64,000 nt of DNA from Streptomyces sp. PCS3-D2 (GTDB lineage: Bacteria; Actinomycetota; Actinomycetes; Streptomycetales; Streptomycetaceae). Made by a program: the position numbers and the translations under genes. Of the stretch, positions 12,001-19,866 are shown piece after piece. The notes under the pieces are model-generated. The model saw nothing but the letters and a program-made list of their open reading frames with translations, was not told the DNA's origin and searched no databases. Position 1 is the stretch's first letter. Each line of letters opens with the position of its first letter. The stretch covers positions 1,860,001-1,924,000 of the forward strand of contig NZ_CP097800.1 in NCBI RefSeq assembly GCF_000612545.2. Reading direction: 5' to 3'.

Positions 12001-14522
12001 GTGCGATACAGACGCTCACCCGAACCGAACGGCGACGCAACAAACCGCTCAGCCGTCAGACCAGCACGACCCGCATAACCACGCGCCAGCTGAACACCAG
12101 CGAGATACAGCTCACCACCCACACCCACCGGAACCGGAGAAAGACAACCGTCAAGGACATAAACCCGCGTGTTCGCGATCGGAGCACCGATCGGAACCAC
12201 CGCCACGTCCTCACCAGACGGGCACTCCCAGGCCGTGACATCCACAGACGCCTCAGTCGGCCCGTAAAGGTTGTGCAGCTCCACACCCGAACCGAAAACC
12301 TCGAAGAAACGAGCCACCACAACCGGCGAAAGCGCCTCACCCGAGCAGATCACCCGCCGCAGACCCGTGCACCCAGCCGCAGCCGGATCCCGCAGGAACG
12401 CCTCCAGCATCGACGGCACGAAGTGCAACGTCGACACACCCTCCCCACACACCAGCGAAGCCACATACCCCGGATCACGATGACCACCAGGACGCGCCAC
12501 AACCAACGACGCACCCTCCAGCAACGGCCAGAAGAACTCCCACACCGACACGTCAAACCCGAACGGCGTCTTCTGCAACACCCGCTCACCAGAGACCAGC
12601 CCATACCGGGACTGCATCCACCCCAGCCGGTTCACGATGCCCGCATGGGACACCACAACACCCTTCGGACGCCCCGTCGAACCCGACGTGAACAGCACAT
12701 ACGCCGGGTGACCCGGGAGCACCTCATCCCGCTCCGCGTCCGAGAACACACCACCGGAAACACCGGCCAGCTCCGCAACCGTCACCTCGTCATCGAGCAC
12801 CACCACAGCCGTGCCCTCAGGCAGCACGCCCGCCAGCTCGGCCGAGGTCACCACACACGCCGCACCCGAATCCGCCAGCATGAACCCCACACGCTCCGAC
12901 GGCAGATCAGGATCGACCGGCACATACGCGCCACCCGCCTTCACCACCGCCAACAGCGAAACCACCAGGTCGACACCGCGCTCGAGGCACACCCCGACCA
13001 CGGACTCCGCACCCACACCACGGCCGATCAGCACCCGAGCCAGACGGTTCGCACGCTCATCCAACTCCGCATACGACACCTCCACACCCTCGAACACCAC
13101 AGCAACCGCACCCGGAGACCGCACCACCTGAGCCTCGAACAACCCACCCAGCGTCCCCACCGGCAACTCAACCGCCGTGTCATTCCACCCCGACACCAAC
13201 TCATACCGCTCAGCCTCATCGAGGAGGTCGGCCCGGCCGACGAGTTCCTCGGGCGCCGCCGTGCCGAGCCAATTCACCACGCGCAGGAAGCGTCGGAGTA
13301 CATCGGAGACCGATGCCGGGTCGTGGACGTCCGGGTTCGCATCGACGTTGATCTGCAGGCCGGACCGGTCGTAGACGTCGATCCGGACGCCGTCGACGGG
13401 GCCGGTGGAGAGGTTGCGCGCGGTGGCGGGGGCATCGCCGAACTGGAGGTCGTAGTCGAACGACATGACGTTGATGTGCAGCCCGCACAGGACGCGGTCG
13501 ACCATCTTCAGGTCGCGGAGGATTTCCTCGTGGCGGTACCGCTGGTGGCGCAGGCCCTCGCGGACCGCGCGAGAGGTCTGGCGGACGGCGTCCGCGACCG
13601 TGGTCCGCGGGTCGATCGTCAGGCGGAGCGGGATGATGTTGGAGGTCATGCCGGGGATTCCGGCTTCCCGGTGTCCCGCCCGGCCGCGCACGGGCACGCC
13701 GATCACGACCTCCCGCGCGCCGGTGACGCGGTGTTCGTACAGGGCTGCGGCGGTGATCAGCAGCCCGGCCATGTTGGTCTTCAGGCGCCGCGCGGCCGTC
13801 TTGAGGGCGGCGGCTCCCTGGGTGCCGATGCCGTCGGTGTGCCGGGTCGGGGCGATCTTGGCCCGGCGGGCCCGGCCGGCGTTGCCGGTGAGGGTCTCCT
13901 TCGACAGGTCCGAGAGGACGGCGTTCCAGTACTGGCGGTCCTGTTCGGTCTCGGAGGAGTTCCGGTAGGCGTGGTCGGCGTCGAGCAGTACGGAGACCGG
14001 CTCCAGGGCGCCGGCCTCAAGGTCGCGGCCTTCCAGGAGCGCGTTGTAGATCTCGGCGCCGCGGGTGGCGAGCACCATTCCGCCCAGACCGTCCATCACC
14101 AGGTGGTGGACGCGGGTGTACCAGAAGTAGAGATCGTCGCCGAGCTTGATGATCGCGTTGGTGGACAGGGGGGCGCCCACGAGGTCCACCGGGCGGCGCA
14201 GGTCGGCGCGCATCCAGTCCTCGGCGGCCGTGCGCGGGTCGGCGTCGGCGCTCACGTCGACGACGTCGACGGGGTAGTCCCGTTCGTCGTGCACGTACTG
14301 CCAGGGCGTTCCGTCGACCAGGCGGACGCGCAGGCGCAGGCTCTCGGCCTCGCTCAGCCTGCGCCGCGCGGCCTCCACCAGCAGTTCGGGATCGGCCGCG
14401 CCCCTGATCTCCAAGTATTCGGCGATGCTGAATCCCCGATTGTCCGGCGCGAGCTGCTGTGCGTACCAGACCGCGAGCTGCCCGGCCATCAGTTCCCGGA
14501 GTTCGCCCTCAGACGCAGCCAT
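1..14522 (-). CDS. Non-ribosomal peptide synthetase, 3' end beyond the window
   Basis: About 4,840 residues are visible and the frame is still open at the left edge. Start ATG at 14522. Approximate order by residue: starter C 1-430 (HHLVMDG; resembles the EntF N-terminus, including RHQRY), A1 435-930, T1 945-1015 (LGGHS), C2 1060-1505, A2 1515-2015, T2 2028-2098, C3 2145-2590, A3 2600-3100, T3 3110-3180, C4 3228-3675, A4 3690-4200, T4 4225-4290, C5 4308-4750 (HHIAGD), start of A5. The A1-A3 pocket reads DVWHISLV, the serine family of codes; A4 reads DILQLGLI, a glycine code. C2-C4 start with GGAANVAD[IV]YPL[TA]PLQEGLLFHHLLADGGED, given here in pieces: an HHL-x4-GE variant of the elongated His motif of dual C/E domains. 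They also carry HHxVxDHT. There is no separate E domain. Predicted start of product: acyl-(D-Ser)3-Gly; the stereochemistry and the acyl group are inference. Confidence 0.95.
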   Translation of the reverse strand, partial: MAASEGELRELMAGQLAVWYAQQLAPDNRGFSIAEYLEIRGAADPELLVEAARRRLSEAESLRLRVRLVDGTPWQYVHDERDYPVDVVDVSADADPRTAAEDWMRADLRRPVDLVGAPLSTNAIIKLGDDLYFWYTRVHHLVMDGLGGMVLATRGAEIYNALLEGRDLEAGALEPVSVLLDADHAYRNSSETEQDRQYWNAVLSDLSKETLTGNAGRARRAKIAPTRHTDGIGTQGAAALKTAARRLKTNMAGLLITAAALYEHRVTGAREVVIGVPVRGRAGHREAGIPGMTSNIIPLRLTIDPRTTVADAVRQTSRAVREGLRHQRYRHEEILRDLKMVDRVLCGLHINVMSFDYDLQFGDAPATARNLSTGPVDGVRIDVYDRSGLQINVDANPDVHDPASVSDVLRRFLRVVNWLGTAAPEELVGRADLLDEAERYELVSGWNDTAVELPVGTLGGLFEAQVVRSPGAVAVVFEGVEVSYAELDERANRLARVLIGRGVGAESVVGVCLERGVDLVVSLLAVVKAGGAYVPVDPDLPSERVGFMLADSGAACVVTSAELAGVLPEGTAVVVLDDEVTVAELAGVSGGVFSDAERDEVLPGHPAYVLFTSGSTGRPKGVVVSHAGIVNRLGWMQSRYGLVSGERVLQKTPFGFDVSVWEFFWPLLEGASLVVARPGGHRDPGYVASLVCGEGVSTLHFVPSMLEAFLRDPAAAGCTGLRRVICSGEALSPVVVARFFEVFGSGVELHNLYGPTEASVDVTAWECPSGEDVAVVPIGAPIANTRVYVLDGCLSPVPVGVGGELYLAGVQLARGYAGRAGLTAERFVASPFGSGERLYRTGDLARWDAQGRVEYLGRADEQVKIRGFRIEPGEVQAVVVGHPLVAQAAVVAREDVSGDKRLVAYVVPTSDVDADELTVGLRVFLSGRLPEFMVPSAIVVLEALPLSVNGKLDRKALPAPEYSTGSGRGPSTVREEILCAAFAEVLGLESVGVDDDFFALGGHSLLAVRMVEILRGHGVSVSVPTLFESPTVAELAEATGAELVPVPENAIPEGALEITPEMLPLVDLTADEVERIVATVDGGAANVADIYPLTPLQEGLLFHHLLADGGEDAYVTPTVLGFDSRDRLDAFIDALQQVLNRHDIFRTAIVWEGLREPVQVVWREAALPVEEVRLDPNSTEPIQQLLAEVGLSMDLREAPLARLHVAAAPQGGRWLALLRLHHIVEDHTALEILLGEVESILVGRGAELPEPLPFRNFVVQARAGLDSGKHERFFAELLGGVDEPTAPYGLVDARGDGMDSVEALMGLAPELSERVREVARRLGATAATVIHVAWARVLSAVSGRDDVVFGTVLFGRMNAGPGADRVPGPFINTLPVRVRVDELGVVEAVTAMRGQLAALLEHEHAPLSLAQQVSGVSGDSPLFTSMLNYRPNNGLNRETTTILDGVELEYFRERTNYPLSIAVDDDGTRIVLVVDAVAPVDPRAVAALVVTAAESLVSLLEGALEGGSDLPLREVGVLSAAERYELVSGWNDTAVELPVGTLGGLFEAQVVRSPGAVAVVFEGVEVSYAELDERANRLARVLIGRGVGAESVVGVCLERGVDLVVSLLAVVKAGGAYVPVDPDLPSERVGFMLADSGAACVVTSAELAGVLPEGTAVVVLDDEVTVAELAGVSGGVFSDAERDEVLPGHPAYVLFTSGSTGRPKGVVVSHAGIVNRLGWMQSRYGLVSGERVLQKTPFGFDVSVWEFFWPLLEGASLVVARPGGHRDPGYVASLVCGEGVSTLHFVPSMLEAFLRDPAAAGCTGLRRVICSGEALSPVVVARFFEVFGSGVELHNLYGPTEASVDVTAWECPSGEDVAVVPIGAPIANTRVYVLDGCLSPVPVGVGGELYLAGVQLARGYAGRAGLTAERFVASPFGSGERLYRTGDLARWDAQGRVEYLGRADEQVKIRGFRIEPGEVQAVVVGHPLVAQAAVVAREDVSGDKRLVAYVVPAGEVDEEELADGVRRFAGQHLPEFMVPSAIVVLEALPLSVNGKLDRKALPAPEYSTGSGRGPSTVREEILCAAFAEVLGLESVGVDDDFFALGGHSLLAIRLVEILRGRGVSVSVRALLQTPTVARLAVEAGADHIVVAANAIPEGTTTITPEMLPLVDLTADEVERIVATVDGGAANVADIYPLTPLQEGLLFHHLLADGGEDTYVTPTVMEFDSRDRLDAFTDALQQVVNRHDTFRTSIVWEGLREPVQVVWREAALPVEEVRLDPNSTEPIGQLLAEVGLSMDLGRAPLLGLHVASVADGRWLALLRMHHTVQDHTTLELLLQEVQTILAGRGAELSEPLPFRNFVAQARAGVERSEHERFFAELLGDVDEPTTPYGLVDARGDGMDAAEARLDIPSDVEARLRTVARQLGASPATVMHVAWARVLSAVSGRDDVVFGTVLFGRMNAGSGADRVPGPFMNMLPVRVRTDEITVVAAVNAMRGQLATLLEHEHAPLAVAQSASGVAGDAPLFTSMFNYRHNTGFSRGVAAIFDGIEVVFFRERTNYPLAVVVDDDGDRLGLVVDAVAPVDPRAVAALVVTAAESLVSLLEGALEGGSDLPLREVGVLSAAERYELVSGWNDTAVELPVGTLGGLFEAQVVRSPGAVAVVFEGVEVSYAELDERANRLARVLIGRGVGAESVVGVCLERGVDLVVSLLAVVKAGGAYVPVDPDLPSERVGFMLADSGAACVVTSAELAGVLPEGTAVVVLDDEVTVAELAGVSGGVFSDAERDEVLPGHPAYVLFTSGSTGRPKGVVVSHAGIVNRLGWMQSRYGLVSGERVLQKTPFGFDVSVWEFFWPLLEGASLVVARPGGHRDPGYVASLVCGEGVSTLHFVPSMLEAFLRDPAAAGCTGLRRVICSGEALSPVVVARFFEVFGSGVELHNLYGPTEASVDVTAWECPSGEDVAVVPIGAPIANTRVYVLDGCLSPVPVGVGGELYLAGVQLARGYAGRAGLTAERFVASPFGSGERLYRTGDLARWDAQGRVEYLGRADEQVKIRGFRIEPGEVQAVVVGHPLVAQAAVVAREDVSGDKRLVAYVVPAGEVDEEELADGVRRFAGQHLPEFMVPSAIVVLEALPLSVNGKLDRKALPAPEYSTGSGRGPSTVREEILCAAFAEVLGLESVGVDDDFFALGGHSLLAIRLVEILRGRGVSVSVRALLQTPTVARLAVEAGADHIVVAANAIPEGTTTITPEMLPLVDLTADEVERIVATVDGGAANVADVYPLAPLQEGLLFHHLLADGGEDTYVTPTVMEFDSRDRLDAFTDALQQVVNRHDILRTSIVWEGRLREPVQVVWRRATLSVAEVALDERAADPVQELLTGVGLSMDLGRAPLIGLHAAAVADGRWLLLVRVHHMVQDHTALEVMLGEVAAVLGGRGAELPEPLPFRNFVVQARAGLDSGVHERFFAELLGDVTEPTAPFGLVDVRGDGMDSVEARLEFPAELSGRVREVVRRLGVSAATVMHVAWARVLSAVSGRDDVVFGTVLFGRMNAGAGSDRVAGPFMNMLPVRARLDSTGALAAVTAMRGQLAALLEHEHAPLAVAQQVSGVSGDTPLFASMLNYRHNPGDGDEGPASGVGGARLVFNRERTNYPLAVAVDDDGEGLTLVVDAVAPVNSASVAAMVRTATDGLVAALEAVLDGGADPALNTVGVLDEADRQRMLTRWNETGLDVPGAPLPELLAAQAARTPHAIAVVCEDTEVSYAELDARANRLARLLAGRGVGAESVVAVCMERGIDLVVALLGVLKSGAAYLPIDPEYPSERIAFTLADAGVRCVLTGADLIERLAGFEGIGGVPAIALDDDAVIAESAGLDDRPLTADELVGSPAPANPAYVIYTSGSTGRPKGVVVEHRSLVNFLASMQQRFALDADDRLLAVTTIGFDIAGLELYLPLLAGARVVLATPDVVRDPRALRALIRTSGATTLQATPSLWHALVSEPAEETGEETRAAGDVLAGVRALVGGEALPAELARTLRARTASVTNLYGPTETTIWSTATEVATVSGGVSSIGAPIANTQVYVLDTTLAPAPAGVAGDLYIAGAGLARGYLGRPGLSAERFVACPFGGPGERMYRTGDTVRWSVDGTLEFVGRADDQVKVRGFRIELGEIEAVVASHATVGRVAVVVREDVPGDKRLVAYVVPAGPDTDAAVLGGAVREVAAESLPAYMVPSAVVVLDALPLTPNGKLDRKALPAPDYTAVAGAGRGPATLQEEILCGVFAQVLGVDRVGVEDDFFALGGHSLLATRLISRVRAVLGVEVPLRALFEAPTVARLAARLDGADRARVALTAGERPERVPLSFAQRRLWFIGQLEGPSSTYNDPVALRLSGRMDVAALDAALRDVIGRHEVLRTVFPVGDGEPYQHVAELDDLGWDLSVTEVAPADLTDAITEAAGYGFDLSHEAPVRAWLFATGPDEHVLMVTVHHIAGDAWSMAPLARDISTAFAARCEGLAPTWEPLPVQYADYALWQRELVGNEQDPDSVIARQVAYWREALEGAPEELDLPADHARPAVASHRGHRVPVEIPAEVHARLVEVARAEGVTVFMVLQAALAALLSRMGAGADVPIGSPIAGRTDEALDDLVGFFINTLVIRTDLSGDPTFREVLSRVRETSLSAFAHQDVPFERLVEELSPSRSMARHALFQVMLTLQNAAGAVLDLPGLDVEMLPAGTSVAKFDLDVIVGEVFEADGAPAGVRGTVTAAADLFDAGTAARLAARLARVVGQLVVDPQTRIGGLDVLDEGERHQVLEAWNDTAAEVPFGTVPELFAAHVSRTPDAVAVVAGGEELTYAELDARANRLARYLTGLGVGPET
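4811..6860 (-). repeat. Near-identical NRPS repeat, copy in module 3
   Basis: This stretch covers the C-domain start, T domain and A domain of module 3. It reappears at 8060-10109 with a constant offset of 3,249 bp, and every line I compared was identical. Identity stops sharply at 6860, after gaccag. Within it, about 5300-6720 uses T-ending codons (GGT, CGT, GTT) far more than the rest of the gene, so the A-domain core looks as if it came from a different source. Confidence 0.9.
8060..10109 (-). repeat. Near-identical NRPS repeat, copy in module 2
   Basis: Second copy of the module-3 stretch (offset 3,249). Similarity to module 3 continues with scattered differences to about 7820, into the C domain. 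The unusual codon usage spans about 8550-9965. Confidence 0.9.
11799..13214 (-). repeat. Near-identical NRPS repeat, copy in module 1 (A domain only)
   Basis: Third copy, offset 3,252 from the module-2 copy. I saw one substitution (near 12752). It breaks off at 13214 in the C-A linker and at 11799 near the end of the A domain. The T domain at 11523-11735 is again shared with the other modules, but 11736-11798 differs, so module 1 is a mosaic. The borders match those of the odd-codon segment. Confidence 0.88.
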
Positions 14523-14734
14523 CCCCGCACACTCCAATCGGTTCGAGTCATCGACTGGAACAGCAGGGCCCGCCGCCTTCAGGGCATGCCGCATTACCGC
14601 CCAGCTCTCTGGATCAAAGCTGTGACCTGGTGGTTCACGCTTCTTGGGCGATCTGGGCCGATACGACCGGCAGATCACATGTCGCCCGAGCGGCGATCGT
14701 CGCCGTGCCCAGGGCAGTTCTCATCGCAGCGGAT

Positions 14735-14764
14735 ACCCGGGACCGGCCACTGCCGATCCCGGGT
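14735..14764 (-). terminator. Hairpin between the MbtH-like gene and the NRPS
   Basis: Inverted repeat ACCCGGGA / TCCCGGGT with a 14-nt loop in the 316-bp gap after the MbtH-like gene. It has no T tract. It could terminate or attenuate transcription before the NRPS. The rest of the gap (14523-14838) shows no gene; GGTAC recurs several times at 14800-14840. Confidence 0.4.
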
Positions 14765-14838
14765 CCGCCGTGCTACCGCTAACTGTTTCGCTACAGGTAC
14801 CAACGGTTGTGCCATCGGTACTAGTCGTGTTACGGGTA

Positions 14839-15051
14839 CTACTTGGCCTGCATGGCGTCGATCAGGCTCTTGGGGCGCATGTCGGTCCAGTTCTGCTCGA
14901 TGTGGTCGAGGCACTCCTGGCGTCCGGCCTCCCCGAAAACCTTGTTCCAGCCTTCCGGTACGTCGACGAACACGGGCCAGAGCGAGTACTGACCCTCATC
15001 GTTAACCAGGACCAGGTAGTTGGCATCGGGGTCGTCGAACGGATTCGTCAT
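14839..15051 (-). CDS. MbtH-like protein
   Basis: A 70-residue protein of the MbtH family, small partners that bind A domains and are often needed for their folding or activity. It begins [18 protein letters not shown] and keeps the family's conserved Trp residues (SLWP, GWNKVF, NWTDMRP). The ATG at 15051 was chosen over an upstream in-frame start because it follows a GAGAGG ribosome site and matches family length. It is the first gene of the leftward unit ending in the NRPS, so it probably serves those A domains. Confidence 0.93.
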   Translation of the reverse strand: MTNPFDDPDANYLVLVNDEGQYSLWPVFVDVPEGWNKVFGEAGRQECLDHIEQNWTDMRPKSLIDAMQAK

Positions 15052-15563
15052 CACGTTGTCCTCTCTGGGCAATGACATTGACGCATTCTCAGTGGCTCTC
15101 ACCAACGCAATTTCCTTCGGCAGGTGTGCACATGGCGACATAGGGCCGAATCGGTTGGCTGCGGTGGTGATTCACTATGACCCAGGCCGGCGCAGTTGCT
15201 CAATGCTCCGGGCCCCGATTCCGGAGGGACCGCCGGGAAGCCTCCGACCTGCGGCTCCTTCCCCATGAGCGGGAGACTCGGCACGGCGGGGCACACAGTT
15301 CAACTGCGCTGTCGCCGCAGTTGGACACCTGCTCCGGGGTGGCCACCGGGTCCCGCCCGGTGCAGCAACGTCGCGCTTATCGCACGATGTTGACGCCTTG
15401 GCAAGGCGTGCGCCCCCGTGAAACCCTCGTAGAGGAATGCCCATCTGCTCCGCCCTTGAGAAGCACGATCGGGCTTGAAGCCGCATACCTCCATCGACTC
15501 TGATGCGTCGTATACCTATCGCATTCCTGCTCTTGTAATCCAGAAGACTTGTGAGGCATCCGC
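15052..15563. promoter_or_regulatory. Divergent promoter region between the MbtH-like/NRPS unit and the P450
   Basis: 512 bp without a convincing gene between divergent starts. It must carry the promoters for the leftward MbtH-like/NRPS unit and the rightward P450. The part near 15500-15550 is more AT-rich than its surroundings. I could not fix -35/-10 boxes or an operator. Confidence 0.45.
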
Positions 15564-16766
15564 ATGCGCAGTGAGACGGCCGATCAGCCGCCGGAGATCA
15601 ATCTGGTGGATCCCACGCTCTATTCGGATGGCGACCCGTTCGTGCAGTGGCGATGGCTCCGCGCCAACGAACCCATGTACTGGCACCCACCCACGGATCT
15701 GCCGGGATTCTGGGCGCTCACCAGGTACGACGACATCCGCGCGGCGTACCGCGACTCGGAGACCTTCAGCTCGGCCCAGGGAATCCTCCTGCGGCCGGCG
15801 GATCACGGGGCCGACCCGGGCGGCGGTCGCACGCTGGCCCTCACCGACGCGCCCCGGCACGGGCAGCTCCGCGGACTGGTCGACACGTGGTTCGCGGTCC
15901 GGTCGGTGCGCGCCATCGAGGCGGAGATGCAGGACGTCGCGCGCGGCGTGATCGACGAGGCCCTGGAGCGGGGCAGCTGCGATTTCGTGGCGGACATCGC
16001 CGCGCGCGTGCCCCTGTACGTGATCTGCAAGATGATGGGCGTTCCGCAGGCCGACTGGGACCGCCTCTACACGCTGACGAGCCAGGCGTTCGGCGCCGGG
16101 GACGCGGCCACCCGCAGGTACGCCCACCTCGACATCCTCGGATACTTCGAGGAACTCCAGGAGGAGAAGGCGGACGATCCGGCCGACGACCTGGTGAGCG
16201 TGCTGGCGACGGCGAGCGTGGACGGGAAGCCGCTGAGCGCCGAGGACATCATCCTCAACTGCAACAACCTGCTCGTCGGGGGCACCGAGAACACACGGAT
16301 CGCCGCGGCCGGCGGCATGTTCGCCCTCCTGGAGCACCCCGAGCAGTGGCAGCGCCTCTCCGCGGACCAATCGCTCCTGCCGGCGGCCGTCGAGGAGATC
16401 CTGCGCTGGACCTCCACCGCCACGCACATCATGCGCACCGCGGTGCGCCCGGCGGAGATCCACGGCCGCCGCGTGGAGGTCGGCGACCGCGTGACCTTCT
16501 GGCTGCCCTCGGCCAACCGCGACGAGACGATCTTCGATGACCCCGACCGGTTCGACATCACCCGCCAGCCGAACCGTCACCTGTCGCTGGGATACGGCGA
16601 GCATTTCTGCCTCGGCAGCATGCTTGCGCGGGTTGAACTGCGGCTACTGTACAGGGAGTTGCTGTCCCGCTCGATCGGTGTCGAACTCGACGGGCAGCCG
16701 AAGCTGCTGGACTCGATCGTCGTCAACGGACCGGAGCTCATGCCGGTCAAACTGATCGCTCCGTAG
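15564..16766 (+). CDS. Cytochrome P450
   Basis: 400-residue soluble bacterial P450. The heme-binding loop reads LGYGEHFCLGS, with Cys as thiolate ligand. The I-helix has GGTENT in place of the usual AGxET/D, and the ExxR helix is EEIL.R. The ATG follows GTGAGG. It is divergent from the NRPS and convergent with the dioxygenase gene, with a shared terminator. In such clusters P450s hydroxylate or cross-link carrier-bound residues; which reaction occurs here cannot be read from sequence. Beta-hydroxylation of an amino acid is one option among three candidate oxygenases in the locus. Confidence 0.92.
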   Translation: MRSETADQPPEINLVDPTLYSDGDPFVQWRWLRANEPMYWHPPTDLPGFWALTRYDDIRAAYRDSETFSSAQGILLRPADHGADPGGGRTLALTDAPRHGQLRGLVDTWFAVRSVRAIEAEMQDVARGVIDEALERGSCDFVADIAARVPLYVICKMMGVPQADWDRLYTLTSQAFGAGDAATRRYAHLDILGYFEELQEEKADDPADDLVSVLATASVDGKPLSAEDIILNCNNLLVGGTENTRIAAAGGMFALLEHPEQWQRLSADQSLLPAAVEEILRWTSTATHIMRTAVRPAEIHGRRVEVGDRVTFWLPSANRDETIFDDPDRFDITRQPNRHLSLGYGEHFCLGSMLARVELRLLYRELLSRSIGVELDGQPKLLDSIVVNGPELMPVKLIAP

Positions 16767-16779
16767 CCGCTGGATACGC

Positions 16780-16816
16780 GACCGCCCCGGCTCCCCGTGG
16801 GGGAGCCGGGGCGGTC
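16780..16816. terminator. Bidirectional terminator hairpin
   Basis: Perfect 17-bp inverted repeat (16780-16796 with 16800-16816) and a 3-nt loop, midway between the convergent P450 and dioxygenase genes. It has no T tract, as is common in Streptomyces. It should end transcription from both sides. Confidence 0.85.
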
Positions 16817-16854
16817 GTGCCCAACGGCGGGATCAGCGGACACCGGGACCGGTG

Positions 16855-17625
16855 TCACCTGGCTCCGGCGCGGCCCTTGTCCTGGCGCATGGTCTCGAAC
16901 TGCTTCTCCCAGGCGGAGTGCTTGTCCTTGGCGTCCCGAACGAACGGCGTACTGGCGATGTACTTGAGCGCCAGCCGGTTGAGGATCGCGTACGGGAACT
17001 TCAGCGGGCGGACGATGTCCATGAACAGGACCACCCGGTCCTCGTCGGTCTCGTTCCAGGCTTCGTGCGGGAAGGTGTCGTCGAACACCATGCTCCGGCC
17101 CTCCTCCCAGTGGGCCGTCTCACCCCCTACGCGAATGCCGCAGGCGTCCTGCGGGTCGGGGATCTTCAGCGCCAGGTGATAGCGCAGTACGCCCTTGTAG
17201 GGGCCGCGGTGCTCGTGCAGCCGCTTGCCCGGGCCGAGGATCGAGAAGAAGGCCGTGGACAGGCCGTCGACGTTCTTCAGCAGCTCGATCGTGCGCGGGC
17301 AGCGCTCGCGATTGGTCTCAAAGTCGATGCCGTACCCGGCGAAGAAGTACGTCTTCCACTGGTCGTCCTGGGTCAGGCTGCGCTGCGCGAGGGAGATGTC
17401 CTGGAAGTTGGGCAGCTCGTCCCGGTGCACCAGCAGCTCGTCCAGCTCCCGGCGGATGTCGCGCCAGTTCTCCTCCAGGACCTTGGCCCACGGGAAGGTG
17501 TCATCGGGGAAGAACGGCTTGTCGCCGACGGGCGACGTCGCCGCCATGCGCCGCTCCAGCCAGGTGATCGATTTCCAGATGCGCCTCGTCGCGAACTGGC
17601 CGACGCGGACCCGCACGTTGGGCAC
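16855..17625 (-). CDS. Aspartyl/asparaginyl beta-hydroxylase-type dioxygenase
   Basis: A 256-residue protein of the AspH family of non-heme Fe(II)/2-oxoglutarate enzymes (animal Asp/Asn beta-hydroxylase, LpxO). Family marks: RLHEHRGPYKG and the later FDDTFPHEAWN, which supply the two His iron ligands typical of AspH, where the usual carboxylate ligand is missing. The GTG at 17625 was chosen because GGAGG lies just upstream; a longer in-frame start adds a Pro/Arg-rich stretch without family resemblance. It sits between the P450 and dpgC. Likely role: side-chain hydroxylation of a residue or precursor of the peptide (inference). Confidence 0.82.
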   Translation of the reverse strand: MPNVRVRVGQFATRRIWKSITWLERRMAATSPVGDKPFFPDDTFPWAKVLEENWRDIRRELDELLVHRDELPNFQDISLAQRSLTQDDQWKTYFFAGYGIDFETNRERCPRTIELLKNVDGLSTAFFSILGPGKRLHEHRGPYKGVLRYHLALKIPDPQDACGIRVGGETAHWEEGRSMVFDDTFPHEAWNETDEDRVVLFMDIVRPLKFPYAILNRLALKYIASTPFVRDAKDKHSAWEKQFETMRQDKGRAGAR

Positions 17626-17746
17626 GGTACCTCCATGATTCAATCGTGGTCCCGACGGCGGGGTTCGCTGGAACTCCCGCCCGCCGCCGGGCTTCGGTGG
17701 GACTGCGTGGGGACGTCGAACGCGGCGGTCGGCCGGCCGGCCGGGG

Positions 17747-19859
<2,113 letters not shown>

Positions 19860-19866
<7 letters not shown>

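Noticed and set aside
129-15005. Very long open frames on the plus strand (129-7193, 7281-10874, 11211-15005)
   Set aside because: They are antisense to the NRPS. Their products are Arg/His/Gln-rich without any domain, whereas the minus strand gives clear C, A and T motifs. They result from high GC at third codon positions.
15177-15503. Short frames between the MbtH-like and P450 genes
   Set aside because: No domain or codon bias; the stretch is better explained as a divergent promoter region.
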